A DNA stretch of 14,957 nt, from the NCBI GenBank assembly GCA_015522745.1, contig WALQ01000020.1:1-14957 (forward strand), given 5' to 3'. Each line of letters begins with the position of its first letter. The first letter of the stretch is position 1. A program made the position numbers and the translations under genes. Below the pieces are notes generated by a model. The model saw only the letters and a program-made list of their open reading frames with translations, did not search any database and was not told the DNA's origin. Source of the DNA: Candidatus Aenigmatarchaeota archaeon (GTDB lineage Archaea > Aenigmatarchaeota > Aenigmatarchaeia > GW2011-AR5 > WALA01). Below, piece by piece: positions 5,958 to 13,055 of the stretch.

Positions 5958-6533
5958 GCACAACGACGTCAGGAATATTATTGACCACCACTTTATGCTG
6001 TAGAAGAAAATCTTCGATCCATCCAGTGGTGGAATTGGTATAAGGTTGAAAATCGCAAGCCACGTGTTCACATTTATTGAAAATGCAAGTATTTCTTTCA
6101 CGACTTCACCCCATGGATAGAGAAGCAGCAAGAATGATGCAATTGCAAGTACCATGTTCATTGTTGGGCCCGCTGCCGAGATGATTGCGTTTTCCTTTCT
6201 TGATATTCTTTTTACATTTCCCCAAAGGTCTATGCGTGGATAAATGACAACCGCTCCTGGTGCAGCAAAGAAAAATCTCCCCCCTGTAAGTATGGAAAAC
6301 GCTGCTGCAAGAAAAAGTCCATACGACCACATCTCAAAACGAGCGTAGCACCCAAATTTTCGTGCAAAATACCTGTGGGCGAGCTCATGGAAGATGAAAG
6401 CGAATGAAACGCTAAAAAGTGCTATTATGAAATTTTTTGGGAGGGAGCTTAAGTTAGATATCCCTGAGTACGAAAAAACGAACGACAGTACAACAGCGGA
6501 AATCGCAAGGTCTTTTATCTCTTTGAAATCCAT
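5940..6533 (-). CDS. M50-family (site-2-protease-like) membrane metalloprotease
   Basis: This is an intramembrane zinc protease of the S2P/M50 family with 197 residues. The zinc motif HELAH is at 49-53 in a hydrophobic helix, and the second motif NLIPIPPLDG is at 163-172, whose Asp171 supplies the third ligand. Hydrophobic segments near 10-25, 36-55, 70-95, 120-140, 150-168 and 180-197 give about six membrane passes. Such proteases cleave membrane-anchored regulators or clear remnants, but no substrate gene is evident nearby. The compact form without PDZ or CBS domains is common in archaea. The stop lies inside the OB-fold gene on the opposite strand. The start at 6533 faces the tRNA-iMet promoter region. 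Confidence 0.92.
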   Translation of the reverse strand: MDFKEIKDLAISAVVLSFVFSYSGISNLSSLPKNFIIALFSVSFAFIFHELAHRYFARKFGCYARFEMWSYGLFLAAAFSILTGGRFFFAAPGAVVIYPRIDLWGNVKRISRKENAIISAAGPTMNMVLAIASFLLLLYPWGEVVKEILAFSINVNTWLAIFNLIPIPPLDGSKIFFYSIKWWSIIFLTSLCLFFLL

Positions 6534-6572
6534 AAACTCAATTCTAAGACAAAACTTAAAATAGTTTACCTA

Positions 6573-6584
6573 TTTATATTTATA
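6573..6584 (+). promoter_or_regulatory. TATA box of tRNA-iMet
   Basis: TTTATATTTATA is centred about 27 bases upstream of the first base of the initiator tRNA (6605), the canonical archaeal distance. The same AT-rich region may also contain the M50 protease promoter on the minus strand. Confidence 0.6.
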
Positions 6585-6604
6585 GTGTCAAGATTTTTTA
6601 TCAA

Positions 6605-6693
6605 AGCGGGGTGGAGCAGCCTGGAGTGCTCGTCGGGCTCATAATACCTTATGAGGAACCCGAAGGTCGGTGGTTCAAATCCACTCCCCGCTA
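6605..6693 (+). tRNA. Initiator tRNA-Met (CAU) with a 14-nt intron
   Basis: The gene spans 89 nt, or 75 nt when spliced. The acceptor stem is AGCGGGG (6605-6611) with CCCCGCT (6686-6692), and the discriminator is A6693. The terminal A1-U72 pair and three consecutive G-C pairs next to the anticodon loop (GGG 6635-6637 with CCC 6659-6661) mark it as the initiator. The D-stem is GAGC/GCTC, the T-loop is TTCAAAT, and anticodon CAT lies at 6640-6642. The anticodon loop closes as CTCATAA only if 6644-6657 is removed. CCA is not encoded. A T-rich stretch follows (6700-6711), possibly the terminator. TrmY begins 35 nt downstream. Confidence 0.95.
6644..6657 (+). other. tRNA-iMet intron at the canonical 37/38 position
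   Basis: These 14 bases (ATACCTTATGAGGA) interrupt the anticodon loop between positions 37 and 38. A bulge-helix-bulge can be drawn. CTCA (6638-6641) pairs with TGAG (6652-6655) as the 4-bp central helix. The 5' bulge TA|A and 3' bulge GA|A are each 3 nt and are cut after the second base. GGG/CCC forms the exon-side helix. The intron side is only a short loop, so this is a relaxed motif. An alternative 7-bp pairing, CTCATAA with TTATGAG, would occlude the anticodon in the precursor. Confidence 0.85.
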
Positions 6694-6728
6694 TTTCATC
6701 TTTTTATTTCTTATTGAGAAATTTCTTC

Positions 6729-7271
6729 ATGCGTGAATTTATACTCTACTCACAAAAAGGACCGACCGGACCGTTCAATGTAAAAGACTTGCCAGGCTCA
6801 GGTCGCGTTGATTTGATAGCACGCGCCGTGATTTCTGCCCTGTGGATCTCGCACAAATTGCGCGACAATGTAATTCACATTTCACTCAACGGACCTCCGA
6901 ATTCACCAAAAGTTATTACGATTACATCAAACATAAGGCGCGTTTCTCCGGACGAGCGCGCGATAGGGCTTTGGATAAACAAAATCCTTTATGGGAAGAG
7001 CAACCCCGGAATAACTCTGCGTGATATGTCATTTGGCAAGCTCATTGAAGAAAAGATCAACGAGGGGAAGAACGTTTTCGTTCTTCACGAAGGCGGAGAG
7101 GACGTGTTGAACGTAAAGGACTTCGGCAACCCCGTGTTTGTGGTCGGCGATAACATCGGACTTCCTGATGACATCGACGGGAAGAAAATTTCAATCGGTC
7201 CAACATCATATCTCGCATCACAATGCATAACGTTCCTCAACGTTTTCTTGGACAGGCAGTCATCAATTTAA
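6729..7271 (+). CDS. trmY: tRNA (pseudouridine-54 N1)-methyltransferase TrmY
   Basis: TrmY is a SPOUT-class SAM-dependent enzyme that converts pseudouridine 54 in the tRNA T-loop to N1-methylpseudouridine, the archaeal counterpart of ribothymidine. The 180-residue protein starts MREFILYSQ like known members. It then has LPGSGRVDLIARAVISALW near 21-39, RVSPDER at 71-77, LHEGGED at 119-125, and the knot segments FVVGDNIGLPDD (137-148) and ISIGPTSYLASQ (154-165). ATG 6729 is used because upstream codons in the same frame lie in the tRNA gene. The next gene starts 22 nt downstream, and Pus10, which makes its substrate base, is two genes away. Confidence 0.93.
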   Translation: MREFILYSQKGPTGPFNVKDLPGSGRVDLIARAVISALWISHKLRDNVIHISLNGPPNSPKVITITSNIRRVSPDERAIGLWINKILYGKSNPGITLRDMSFGKLIEEKINEGKNVFVLHEGGEDVLNVKDFGNPVFVVGDNIGLPDDIDGKKISIGPTSYLASQCITFLNVFLDRQSSI

Positions 7272-7273
7272 AC
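7265..7273 (+). promoter_or_regulatory. TATA-like element before the AMMECR1 gene
   Basis: AATTTAAAC overlaps the TrmY stop codon and is centred about 25 bases before ATG 7294. No ribosome binding site precedes that ATG, so a separate leaderless transcript for AMMECR1-Pus10 is plausible. Confidence 0.4.
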
Positions 7274-7293
7274 ATTTGCAAAACACGTTAATT

Positions 7294-7845
7294 ATGTACG
7301 AAGAATTGGTAAAGCTTGCACGTAACGTCGTCGATAACTACACACTTGGAAAGAAAAAAGAGCGTCCCCACATTTCAGAGGAGTTCGAGCGAAAGCAGGG
7401 CGCGTTCTGCACTCTTAATACGTACCCGGACGGGCAGTTGCGCGGGTGCATAGGTGTTCCGTACCCGATAATGCCGTTAACGGATGCCGTCATAGAAGCG
7501 TCCAGAGGTGCGTGCAGAGACCCACGGTTCCCGCCGTTGCGTCCAGATGAGCTCAACAAAATAACTGTCGAGCTCTCCGTTCTCACAGAACCGAAAAGGA
7601 CAAAACCAGAAGAGATAGTTATCGGACGAGACGGTCTGATAATAGTCCACGAATTCGGCACAGGCCTTCTGTTGCCGCAAGTTCCCATTGAATTCAAATG
7701 GAACATGAGAGAGTATCTAAAGAATTTGTGCTACAAAGCGGGTCTGTCTGACGGGTGTTGGAAATCCGGCGAGCTCTACGCATTTCAGGCAAAGGTTTAC
7801 AAAGAGGTCGAACCTCATGGCAAGGTGATTGAATGGAAACCATAG
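7294..7845 (+). CDS. AMMECR1-domain protein
   Basis: This 183-residue protein belongs to the AMMECR1 family, conserved in archaea and eukaryotes, whose biochemical role remains unsettled. The hallmark LRGCIG lies in PDGQLRGCIGVPYP (about residues 48-61). The SRGACRDPRFPPLRPDEL and VELSVLT segments follow in the usual order, then GLLLPQVPIEF and a C-terminal LYAFQAKVY. Length is typical of stand-alone archaeal members. ATG 7294 fits the protein family start (MYEELVKLAR) and a TATA-like box 25 bases upstream; an upstream TTG at 7276 is also in frame. The end overlaps Pus10 by 13 bp, so the two are translated from one message. Placement between two T-loop modification genes hints at an RNA-related role, as inference only. 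Confidence 0.9.
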   Translation: MYEELVKLARNVVDNYTLGKKKERPHISEEFERKQGAFCTLNTYPDGQLRGCIGVPYPIMPLTDAVIEASRGACRDPRFPPLRPDELNKITVELSVLTEPKRTKPEEIVIGRDGLIIVHEFGTGLLLPQVPIEFKWNMREYLKNLCYKAGLSDGCWKSGELYAFQAKVYKEVEPHGKVIEWKP

Positions 7846-9047
7846 TCAAAAAAATTGAAACGATAATGAAGAGTGGCTACGTGTGCGACCACTGCCTCGG
7901 AAGGCAATTCGCCCAGTTGCTCACAGGAACCACGAATGTTGAGCGTGGAAAGTCGATAAGAATGTTTGCCGCCATATTGTACGACGCTGATGAAATAGAT
8001 GTCGACCCATCGAATTTTTACGGAATAAAACTTAGGAACAAAAAATCTGGCGATAAGAAAAAATGCATCGTGTGCGAGGGGGCATTCGACAATATGGGAA
8101 AGGTTGCGAAGAAAATAGCAAAAAAGCTCGGAAAAATTGAATTTGACACGTTTCTTATGGGAACTAGGCCAACAAGAAAGATACTCGAGAATGAGGAACG
8201 CTTGTGGGACAAGATAGGAATAGAACACTGTGAACCGATAAAAGCCGAATTCAATCGTGAGCTCGGAAAAGTGCTCGAAAACATCATGGAGAAAAAGGCC
8301 GACATCAAGACCCCACACGTATCCATTCTTTACGACATGAAAAATGGAATAAGCATTCAAATAAAGTCAATTTACATTTACGGGGAGTATCAAAAATTGA
8401 AGCGTGGAATACCCCAGACGAAATGGCCATCTGGAAAGTACAAAGTGAGCATAGAGCAAATCGTCGCGAAGCCCATAATGAAGGTCGCGCGCGGGAGCGG
8501 CCACAAGTTCCATGGATACGGCCGCGAGGACATAGACGCCCTCTGCACAGGATGGAGGCCGTTCGTCATAGAAATTCTCTCACCAAAGAAGCGTTCGTTC
8601 AATCTCAAGGAAATTCAGCGCGAAATAAACAGGGATAAACGTGTGAAGGTTCGCTCGCTAAGATGGAGCTCATCAGAAGAGGTCGTGCGCATAAAGCAGG
8701 GACGCGGAAAGAAGGAGTATAAATGCGTTGTTGTGTGCAAACGTCCTATTGAGAAAAATGAGCTCAAACAGTTGAAAGAATTGGAGCGTATCATCGCACA
8801 ACGAACACCAACTCGCGTCCTTCATAGAAGATCTAATTTATTGAGAAAAAGGCGTGTTTTCAAGATATCGGCAAAACCGCTTTCCAGTAAGAAGTTTGAG
8901 TTCAAAGTGCTCGCAGAATCCGGCACGTACATAAAGGAGCTCGTCTCTGGCGACATGGGGCGCACACGCCCATCTATATCGTCCATTCTGAACAATGAAT
9001 GCACATGCAAAAATCTCATCGTTACAAAAATTGAAAAGAAGCTGTGA
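7833..9047 (+). CDS. pus10: tRNA pseudouridine synthase Pus10 (Psi54/Psi55)
   Basis: Archaeal Pus10 isomerises U54 and U55 in the T-loop of tRNAs. The 404-residue protein has the zinc pair C18-x2-C21 (CDHC) with C78-x2-C81 (CIVC). A THUMP-like middle region (about 100-200) follows, then the catalytic GREDID with D233 as the likely nucleophile and RPFVIEI after it. Near the C-terminus are the family-specific RTPTRVLHRRSNLLRKRR (about 328-345) and ESGTYIKELVSGDMGRTRPS. Between GREDID and RPFVIEI the loop seems one residue shorter than the form I remember (GRED..MLGtGRPF), which could matter for activity but is judged from memory. It is translationally coupled to AMMECR1. Both tRNAs in this window carry U54-U55 and are possible substrates. 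Confidence 0.94.
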   Translation: METIVKKIETIMKSGYVCDHCLGRQFAQLLTGTTNVERGKSIRMFAAILYDADEIDVDPSNFYGIKLRNKKSGDKKKCIVCEGAFDNMGKVAKKIAKKLGKIEFDTFLMGTRPTRKILENEERLWDKIGIEHCEPIKAEFNRELGKVLENIMEKKADIKTPHVSILYDMKNGISIQIKSIYIYGEYQKLKRGIPQTKWPSGKYKVSIEQIVAKPIMKVARGSGHKFHGYGREDIDALCTGWRPFVIEILSPKKRSFNLKEIQREINRDKRVKVRSLRWSSSEEVVRIKQGRGKKEYKCVVVCKRPIEKNELKQLKELERIIAQRTPTRVLHRRSNLLRKRRVFKISAKPLSSKKFEFKVLAESGTYIKELVSGDMGRTRPSISSILNNECTCKNLIVTKIEKKL

Positions 9048-9052
9048 AACGC

Positions 9053-9120
9053 CTTTTTAAACTTTTTTAAAAATATTATTAAAGAAATTTGATGTGTATA
9101 GCTGTGAATATCGAGGTGAG
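9053..9120 (+). promoter_or_regulatory. Promoter and ribosome binding site of the L21e-RpoF operon
   Basis: After the Pus10 stop the sequence has two T-rich runs, CTTTTTAAAC (9053-9062) and CTTTTTTAAAAATATT (9062-9077). They can serve both as a T-run terminator and as a TATA box. The short leader ends with GAGGTGA (9113-9119), a strong archaeal ribosome binding site 4 nt before ATG 9124. This site decides the L21e start over the upstream in-frame ATG at 9094. Confidence 0.55.
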
Positions 9121-9123
9121 AAT

Positions 9124-9414
9124 ATGGTCAGAAAATCACATGGATCCAAGAAAGGCACAAGAGACTTGTTCAAGTCCAGGAGAAAGCGCACTGTGAATGA
9201 AAAACTTCAAAAATTCGAAGCTGGCAGCACGGTGCACATAGACATAGATCCCAGCTCATCATCACTGGTGTTCAGGCGATTCCAGGGAAAAACAGGAAAA
9301 ATTGTTGGAATGCGCGGGCGGTCTTACGTAGTTGAATTCACAGACGGTAAAAAGAAAAAGAAAATAATCGCATCGTCAGAACATCTCAAAATTGTTCGAG
9401 GTGTTAAAGAATGA
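9124..9414 (+). CDS. rpl21e: Large-subunit ribosomal protein eL21 (L21e)
   Basis: L21e is a 50S subunit protein built on an SH3-like barrel. The 96-residue sequence matches the family: N-terminal MVRKSHGSKKGTRD, the basic linker FKSRRKR, AGSTVHIDIDPS near residues 36-47, then FRRFQGKTGKIVGMRGRSYVV near 54-74, and a lysine-rich turn followed by the SEHLKIV strand. The ribosome binding site GAGGTGA sets the start. Its stop overlaps the RpoF start (ATGA, 9411-9414), an arrangement common in archaea and supporting cotranslation. Confidence 0.96.
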   Translation: MVRKSHGSKKGTRDLFKSRRKRTVNEKLQKFEAGSTVHIDIDPSSSSLVFRRFQGKTGKIVGMRGRSYVVEFTDGKKKKKIIASSEHLKIVRGVKE

Positions 9415-9737
9415 ACGTGACAAACGAGGAGCCCATAACAATGAGCGAAGCAAAAACAATATTAGAAAGGAGGAAGAAGGATGGAGACCTTGAATACGAA
9501 CAAAATGTTACGCATGAGTATTTGAAAAAAATGTCGAAACTTTCTGAAAAGAAAGTTGAAGAGATGATGAATGAACTTCAAACAATAGAAATACTGAAGC
9601 CAAGGCACATAGTCAAGATAATCGATATACTTCCTGATACAGAAGACGAGGTCAAACTCCTTTTCGAAAAAGAAACTACAAACTTGAAAAAAGACGAAAT
9701 AAAAAAAATAATGGAAATAGTTAAGAAATTCAGATAA
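9411..9737 (+). CDS. rpoF: DNA-directed RNA polymerase subunit Rpo4 (RpoF)
   Basis: Rpo4, the homologue of eukaryotic Rpb4, pairs with Rpo7 to form the stalk of RNA polymerase. The 108-residue length is usual. The N-terminal PITMSEAKTILERR is the characteristic tip-associated segment. The helical C-terminal half (LKPRHIVKIIDILPDTEDEVKLLFEKE near 69-91) is the HRDC-like domain that contacts Rpo7. It overlaps L21e by 4 bp and is followed after 40 nt by DUF655, the common archaeal order. Confidence 0.93.
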   Translation: MNVTNEEPITMSEAKTILERRKKDGDLEYEQNVTHEYLKKMSKLSEKKVEEMMNELQTIEILKPRHIVKIIDILPDTEDEVKLLFEKETTNLKKDEIKKIMEIVKKFR

Positions 9738-9777
9738 ATTATTATTGAAACTTTATTTATGAACAAGGGTGTGGCAC

Positions 9778-10314
9778 ATGAAAGAAGAATACGTTAGGGT
9801 ACTGGATTATCTCCCAAATGGATATGCGGGAGATAGGAGAGCTGAACCCATAATTCAGTCAATAGGAGAATCGTTTTTTACACTTCTAGAACTCATTCCA
9901 AAAAATGATGTAAACATTTCCCAAGAAGATCGACTGTACGTCGGTTCCGGTGAGCGCGACAAGGTGAAACTAATAAAGAGAAGACTTCGATACGATGATT
10001 TGACAAGTATGTCAAAGTCGATGCTCAAAGATGTTATCAAAAGTATTGTAAAGGACAATGAACAGAAATTCGTTGAATTCATTAACAAATCGCGCACTAT
10101 AACTCCAAGAATGCATCAGCTTGAGCTCCTTCCTGGAATAGGAAAAAAACACGTGAAATACATAATTGATGAACGCGAAAAAGAACCGTTCAAAGATTTC
10201 GAAGATATGAAGAAAAGGATACATCTCTTGCCAAGTTTATGTGACATAATAACGGAACGCATAATAGAAGAAATGCGAGAACCGCAAAAATACTATTTAT
10301 TTGTACGAAGGTGA
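9778..10314 (+). CDS. DUF655 protein (predicted nucleic-acid-binding, HhH)
   Basis: This 178-residue protein is of the DUF655 family, found in archaea next to L21e and RpoF. The N-terminal half has an OB-like pattern starting YVRVLDYLPNGYAGDRR. A helical linker follows. The C-terminal half holds a helix-hairpin-helix-like motif, LELLPGIGKKHVKYIIDERE (around residues 115-134), which typically contacts nucleic-acid backbone. Its function is not established; a role in ribosome biogenesis or RNA processing is usually guessed from context. ATG 9778 follows a GGGTGTGG stretch; GTG 9769 is an alternative. The stop overlaps the ribosome binding site of the HD gene. Confidence 0.9.
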   Translation: MKEEYVRVLDYLPNGYAGDRRAEPIIQSIGESFFTLLELIPKNDVNISQEDRLYVGSGERDKVKLIKRRLRYDDLTSMSKSMLKDVIKSIVKDNEQKFVEFINKSRTITPRMHQLELLPGIGKKHVKYIIDEREKEPFKDFEDMKKRIHLLPSLCDIITERIIEEMREPQKYYLFVRR

Positions 10315-10319
10315 ATTCT

Positions 10320-11096
10320 ATGAAATTTAATTTGGACTTTGAAAATAACAATACACTAAAGAATGTTGTAAAAATTGTTGAGAAAGATGTTGAGCTCAAT
10401 GCCCTATGGAAATGTTCAAATATCACAGCAATTGACAGAATGGGTTTCTCCGATCACGGCCCAATACATATGAAAATAGTTGCATCAAATGCAATGAAAC
10501 TCTTTAGATTCATTCGGAGATCTGGTGTGCTATCGTCCATAGAAAAAGATTATAAAATGACAAAGAAAGATGCGGAAGTTGTGGTGTTTCTTGCGTCCGT
10601 AATGCACGACATAGGAATGAGCGTTCACCGCACAAATCATCAGGAATACAGTATTCCACTCGCAATCGAGATTCTCAATAGAATACTCAGTAATTTCTAT
10701 TCAAACGAAAAACTTTACATAATACGTTCTGAAATTCTTCACGCGATAATGGCTCATCATCACAAGTACAAGCCCCTTACCATAGAAGCCGGGTGTGTGC
10801 GTGTCGCCGACGCTCTTGATATGGAAGAGGGCCGAGCACGCATACCGTTTAATCTCGGAAAAGTTGACATACATTCAACATCTGCACTTGCAATAGAAAA
10901 GGTTGATATAAAACGCGGAAAGACTCGCCCAATCGTGATAAAAATAACAATGTCGAACTCATCTGGAATATTTCAGATAGACAAATTGTTGAGAGAGAAA
11001 TTAAACAATTCAGGAATTGAGAAGTACATAAAAGTCATCGCCCAAACAAAGCCAAATGAAAAGAGAATACTTGATAAGGTATCGCTTGAGCTTTAA
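10320..11096 (+). CDS. HD-domain metal-dependent phosphohydrolase
   Basis: This is a predicted cytosolic phosphohydrolase of the HD superfamily, 258 residues from ATG 10320. Metal-binding residues appear in order: H46 and H50 in DHGPIH, the H96-D97 doublet in VMHDIGMS, H141 and H146-H148 in ILHAIMAHHHK, and D164 in VRVADALDMEEGR. The latter segment is characteristic of an archaeal family (COG3294-like, from memory) without a firm substrate; nucleotides or phosphate esters are likely. The start is set by AAGGTGA (10308-10314), which overlaps the DUF655 stop, 5 nt before ATG 10320; GTG 10311 is open too. In many euryarchaea the rRNA dimethylase gene rsmA/ksgA follows DUF655, and here the HD gene takes that place. 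Its stop codon abuts the stop of the convergent operon. Confidence 0.88.
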   Translation: MKFNLDFENNNTLKNVVKIVEKDVELNALWKCSNITAIDRMGFSDHGPIHMKIVASNAMKLFRFIRRSGVLSSIEKDYKMTKKDAEVVVFLASVMHDIGMSVHRTNHQEYSIPLAIEILNRILSNFYSNEKLYIIRSEILHAIMAHHHKYKPLTIEAGCVRVADALDMEEGRARIPFNLGKVDIHSTSALAIEKVDIKRGKTRPIVIKITMSNSSGIFQIDKLLREKLNNSGIEKYIKVIAQTKPNEKRILDKVSLEL

Positions 11097-13055
11097 TCAT
11101 ACGTACTTCTCCTTATTCCAAGTGCTGAGTTGGCCTTTTCCTTTTGCCGCTGTTGATAGGAATGTGTGGCTCTCTTCAGGAACCATAAACAGACCTTCAA
11201 GCGGATCAAACGCATGCTCGCGCATTGCAACAAGTTGAGCTGCTTCGAATTGTTCGTCTATTCCAAAGAATTCTGCAGGAAGTTTATCAGGTGGCGTTGG
11301 GTTATCTTTTGACAATTCATCACGTATTTTTCTCATTGCAATAGCACTTTCTTTAACTCCAAAGGAACCCATTTCCCACACAAAGTAGGCCCGCAACATC
11401 CCTTTTTCCTTCAGCATGTAAAGCCACTTGTAAATTACCTCCATATCGGGAGAATAAAGAAATATAGGTGAGTGCGTTGGGTGTACAGGCCTCGGACCAT
11501 TTATGTGAAGCATAGTTATGTACCTCCCGTATCCGTTTGGTAGAGATGAAAACTCTTTATCCGGAGAGAACAAATTAGACATGAGGTGCTCTGTGTCAAT
11601 TGCCGCTGATATCCACTCTCCATCATCTATTTCTTTAGCTATCTCTATCAAATCCATTGGACTCATTATTCGAAGCTTTCCCTCCCCCTCTTTTGCAGGT
11701 GGAGAGTTTTCAAAGTATATTCTTATCTTGTTTGATTCGAGATAACTGTAAACGGACCCTTTGAATCCGTACTTATCCATTCCGAGATTACTTCTTCTCA
11801 CGAACAGATGGCCCTGTATGTACTTTATTGCAACTGCAAGTATGAATTTGTCTGTGAGCTCTCGTATTTGATCCATGTTCTTTCCTTTCAATGAAGGCGC
11901 AATTCGAACACCGTCATCAGCATCAACTATATGGTCGGGATCGTAGTCTCCAACTATGTTGAACCATATTGGATCATGCGTCAAGTACATATACTTTGCA
12001 ATAACGCGGTAAGCAATACTTTCCTCAGCACGAGAACCATTGTACTTCCAATAATTATAAACTTTCTCAAAATCATACCTATCAACTGTCTGGAGGACAT
12101 CTAATTTCTGCATATATTCAGAACGTGTTTTATTGTCAAGAGTTCTTATATATTCGGACTTGAAAGAACTTGTGTCTAATTCTTTGAGCTCGTTGAACTC
12201 CTGTATCAATCTTGTTTTTTCGTTTCTCTCATCATCAGTAAGATTATTTTTCTCAAGATCCTTAAGCCGTTTCATTATATCATTCATCCTTGCCTGAATT
12301 TTTTTTATTTCATTTTTTGCGTATTCGTCCGTTTTCTTGCTTATGTCATCGACAAATTTTCTCGCTTCTTCCACAGCCTCTTTGAAAAATTTGTCTTTGA
12401 AAGACATTTCATCGAAGTAAGTTATTATTGGAATGTCACCCGGAACACCCATGGCGCTGTAAAGAATCTTTATGAACTTTGCCTTAAACCAGTCTTTCAG
12501 TCGGCGACCATTTGAAAGTGTTATTAAACCACGTGCAGGATCGACGTATTTGCCATTGTCAACGAGCTCCATAAAATCTCCGAGGTTTGTACCGTCATGC
12601 GAGCATAATTTTTCTGGATATTCACGCTGTCCAAGCCTGAAAACTATTCCGGGTTTGACGAATGATGATGCATGTATAAGAACAAATTTTGCACCCATTA
12701 TCGCATTTCCAGAGTACGCGCCACGCTGAAGTATGTCATGCATGTAATCCCAATTGAATGAGGTTGCAATTGTTAGATCAAGATTTATTGGAAGGTGTAA
12801 ACCAACGTCAATATTTTCTGATTCCTTCATCTTCTTAACTTGATACGCTATATTCGGTTCGTACATCTCGGCAAGTGATTCATAGTCTATCATTGCAAAT
12901 TCGAATCCGAGACGCGATGCTTTGGATATCTTTCTCGCAAGACCCATGAACGTAAGTTTTTGCATCCCTTGACCAAATTGGCTAAAACCAGGACTAGCCG
13001 CAACAACATATCCCTTTGGAAGACTGTGATCATCAAATTCAACCATTTTATCCAC
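11097..13055 (-). CDS. Endonuclease IV-like TIM-barrel protein with a large insertion
   Basis: This is a large protein, 652 residues from GTG 13055 or 649 from ATG 13046. Its two ends look like the halves of an AP-endonuclease-2/xylose-isomerase-like barrel. Candidate metal ligands follow the endonuclease IV order: H87 in GLHLPINL, H128 in FVLIHASS, E449 in IYFENSPP, D487 and H490 in AIDTEH, H517 in MLHING, H525 and H528 in VHPTH, and E561 in FVWEMG. In endonuclease IV the second His and first Glu are about 36 residues apart; here the gap is 321, so nearly 290 residues are inserted, including a charged coiled coil (about 222-325). No signal peptide or membrane span is seen. It lies 3' of, and overlaps or abuts, the 615-residue gene. 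It may be a DNA-repair nuclease, sugar isomerase or a family without a known role; the fold call is from motifs only. Confidence 0.75.
   Translation of the reverse strand: MDKMVEFDDHSLPKGYVVAASPGFSQFGQGMQKLTFMGLARKISKASRLGFEFAMIDYESLAEMYEPNIAYQVKKMKESENIDVGLHLPINLDLTIATSFNWDYMHDILQRGAYSGNAIMGAKFVLIHASSFVKPGIVFRLGQREYPEKLCSHDGTNLGDFMELVDNGKYVDPARGLITLSNGRRLKDWFKAKFIKILYSAMGVPGDIPIITYFDEMSFKDKFFKEAVEEARKFVDDISKKTDEYAKNEIKKIQARMNDIMKRLKDLEKNNLTDDERNEKTRLIQEFNELKELDTSSFKSEYIRTLDNKTRSEYMQKLDVLQTVDRYDFEKVYNYWKYNGSRAEESIAYRVIAKYMYLTHDPIWFNIVGDYDPDHIVDADDGVRIAPSLKGKNMDQIRELTDKFILAVAIKYIQGHLFVRRSNLGMDKYGFKGSVYSYLESNKIRIYFENSPPAKEGEGKLRIMSPMDLIEIAKEIDDGEWISAAIDTEHLMSNLFSPDKEFSSLPNGYGRYITMLHINGPRPVHPTHSPIFLYSPDMEVIYKWLYMLKEKGMLRAYFVWEMGSFGVKESAIAMRKIRDELSKDNPTPPDKLPAEFFGIDEQFEAAQLVAMREHAFDPLEGLFMVPEESHTFLSTAAKGKGQLSTWNKEKYV

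Noticed and set aside
6605..6693. Elongator tRNA-Met, or tRNA-Ile2 with a CAU anticodon
   Set aside because: The A1-U72 end and the three G-C pairs below the anticodon loop are initiator features.
7815..8360. A 181-codon open frame on the minus strand
   Set aside because: It is antisense to Pus10 and the end of AMMECR1, both well supported.
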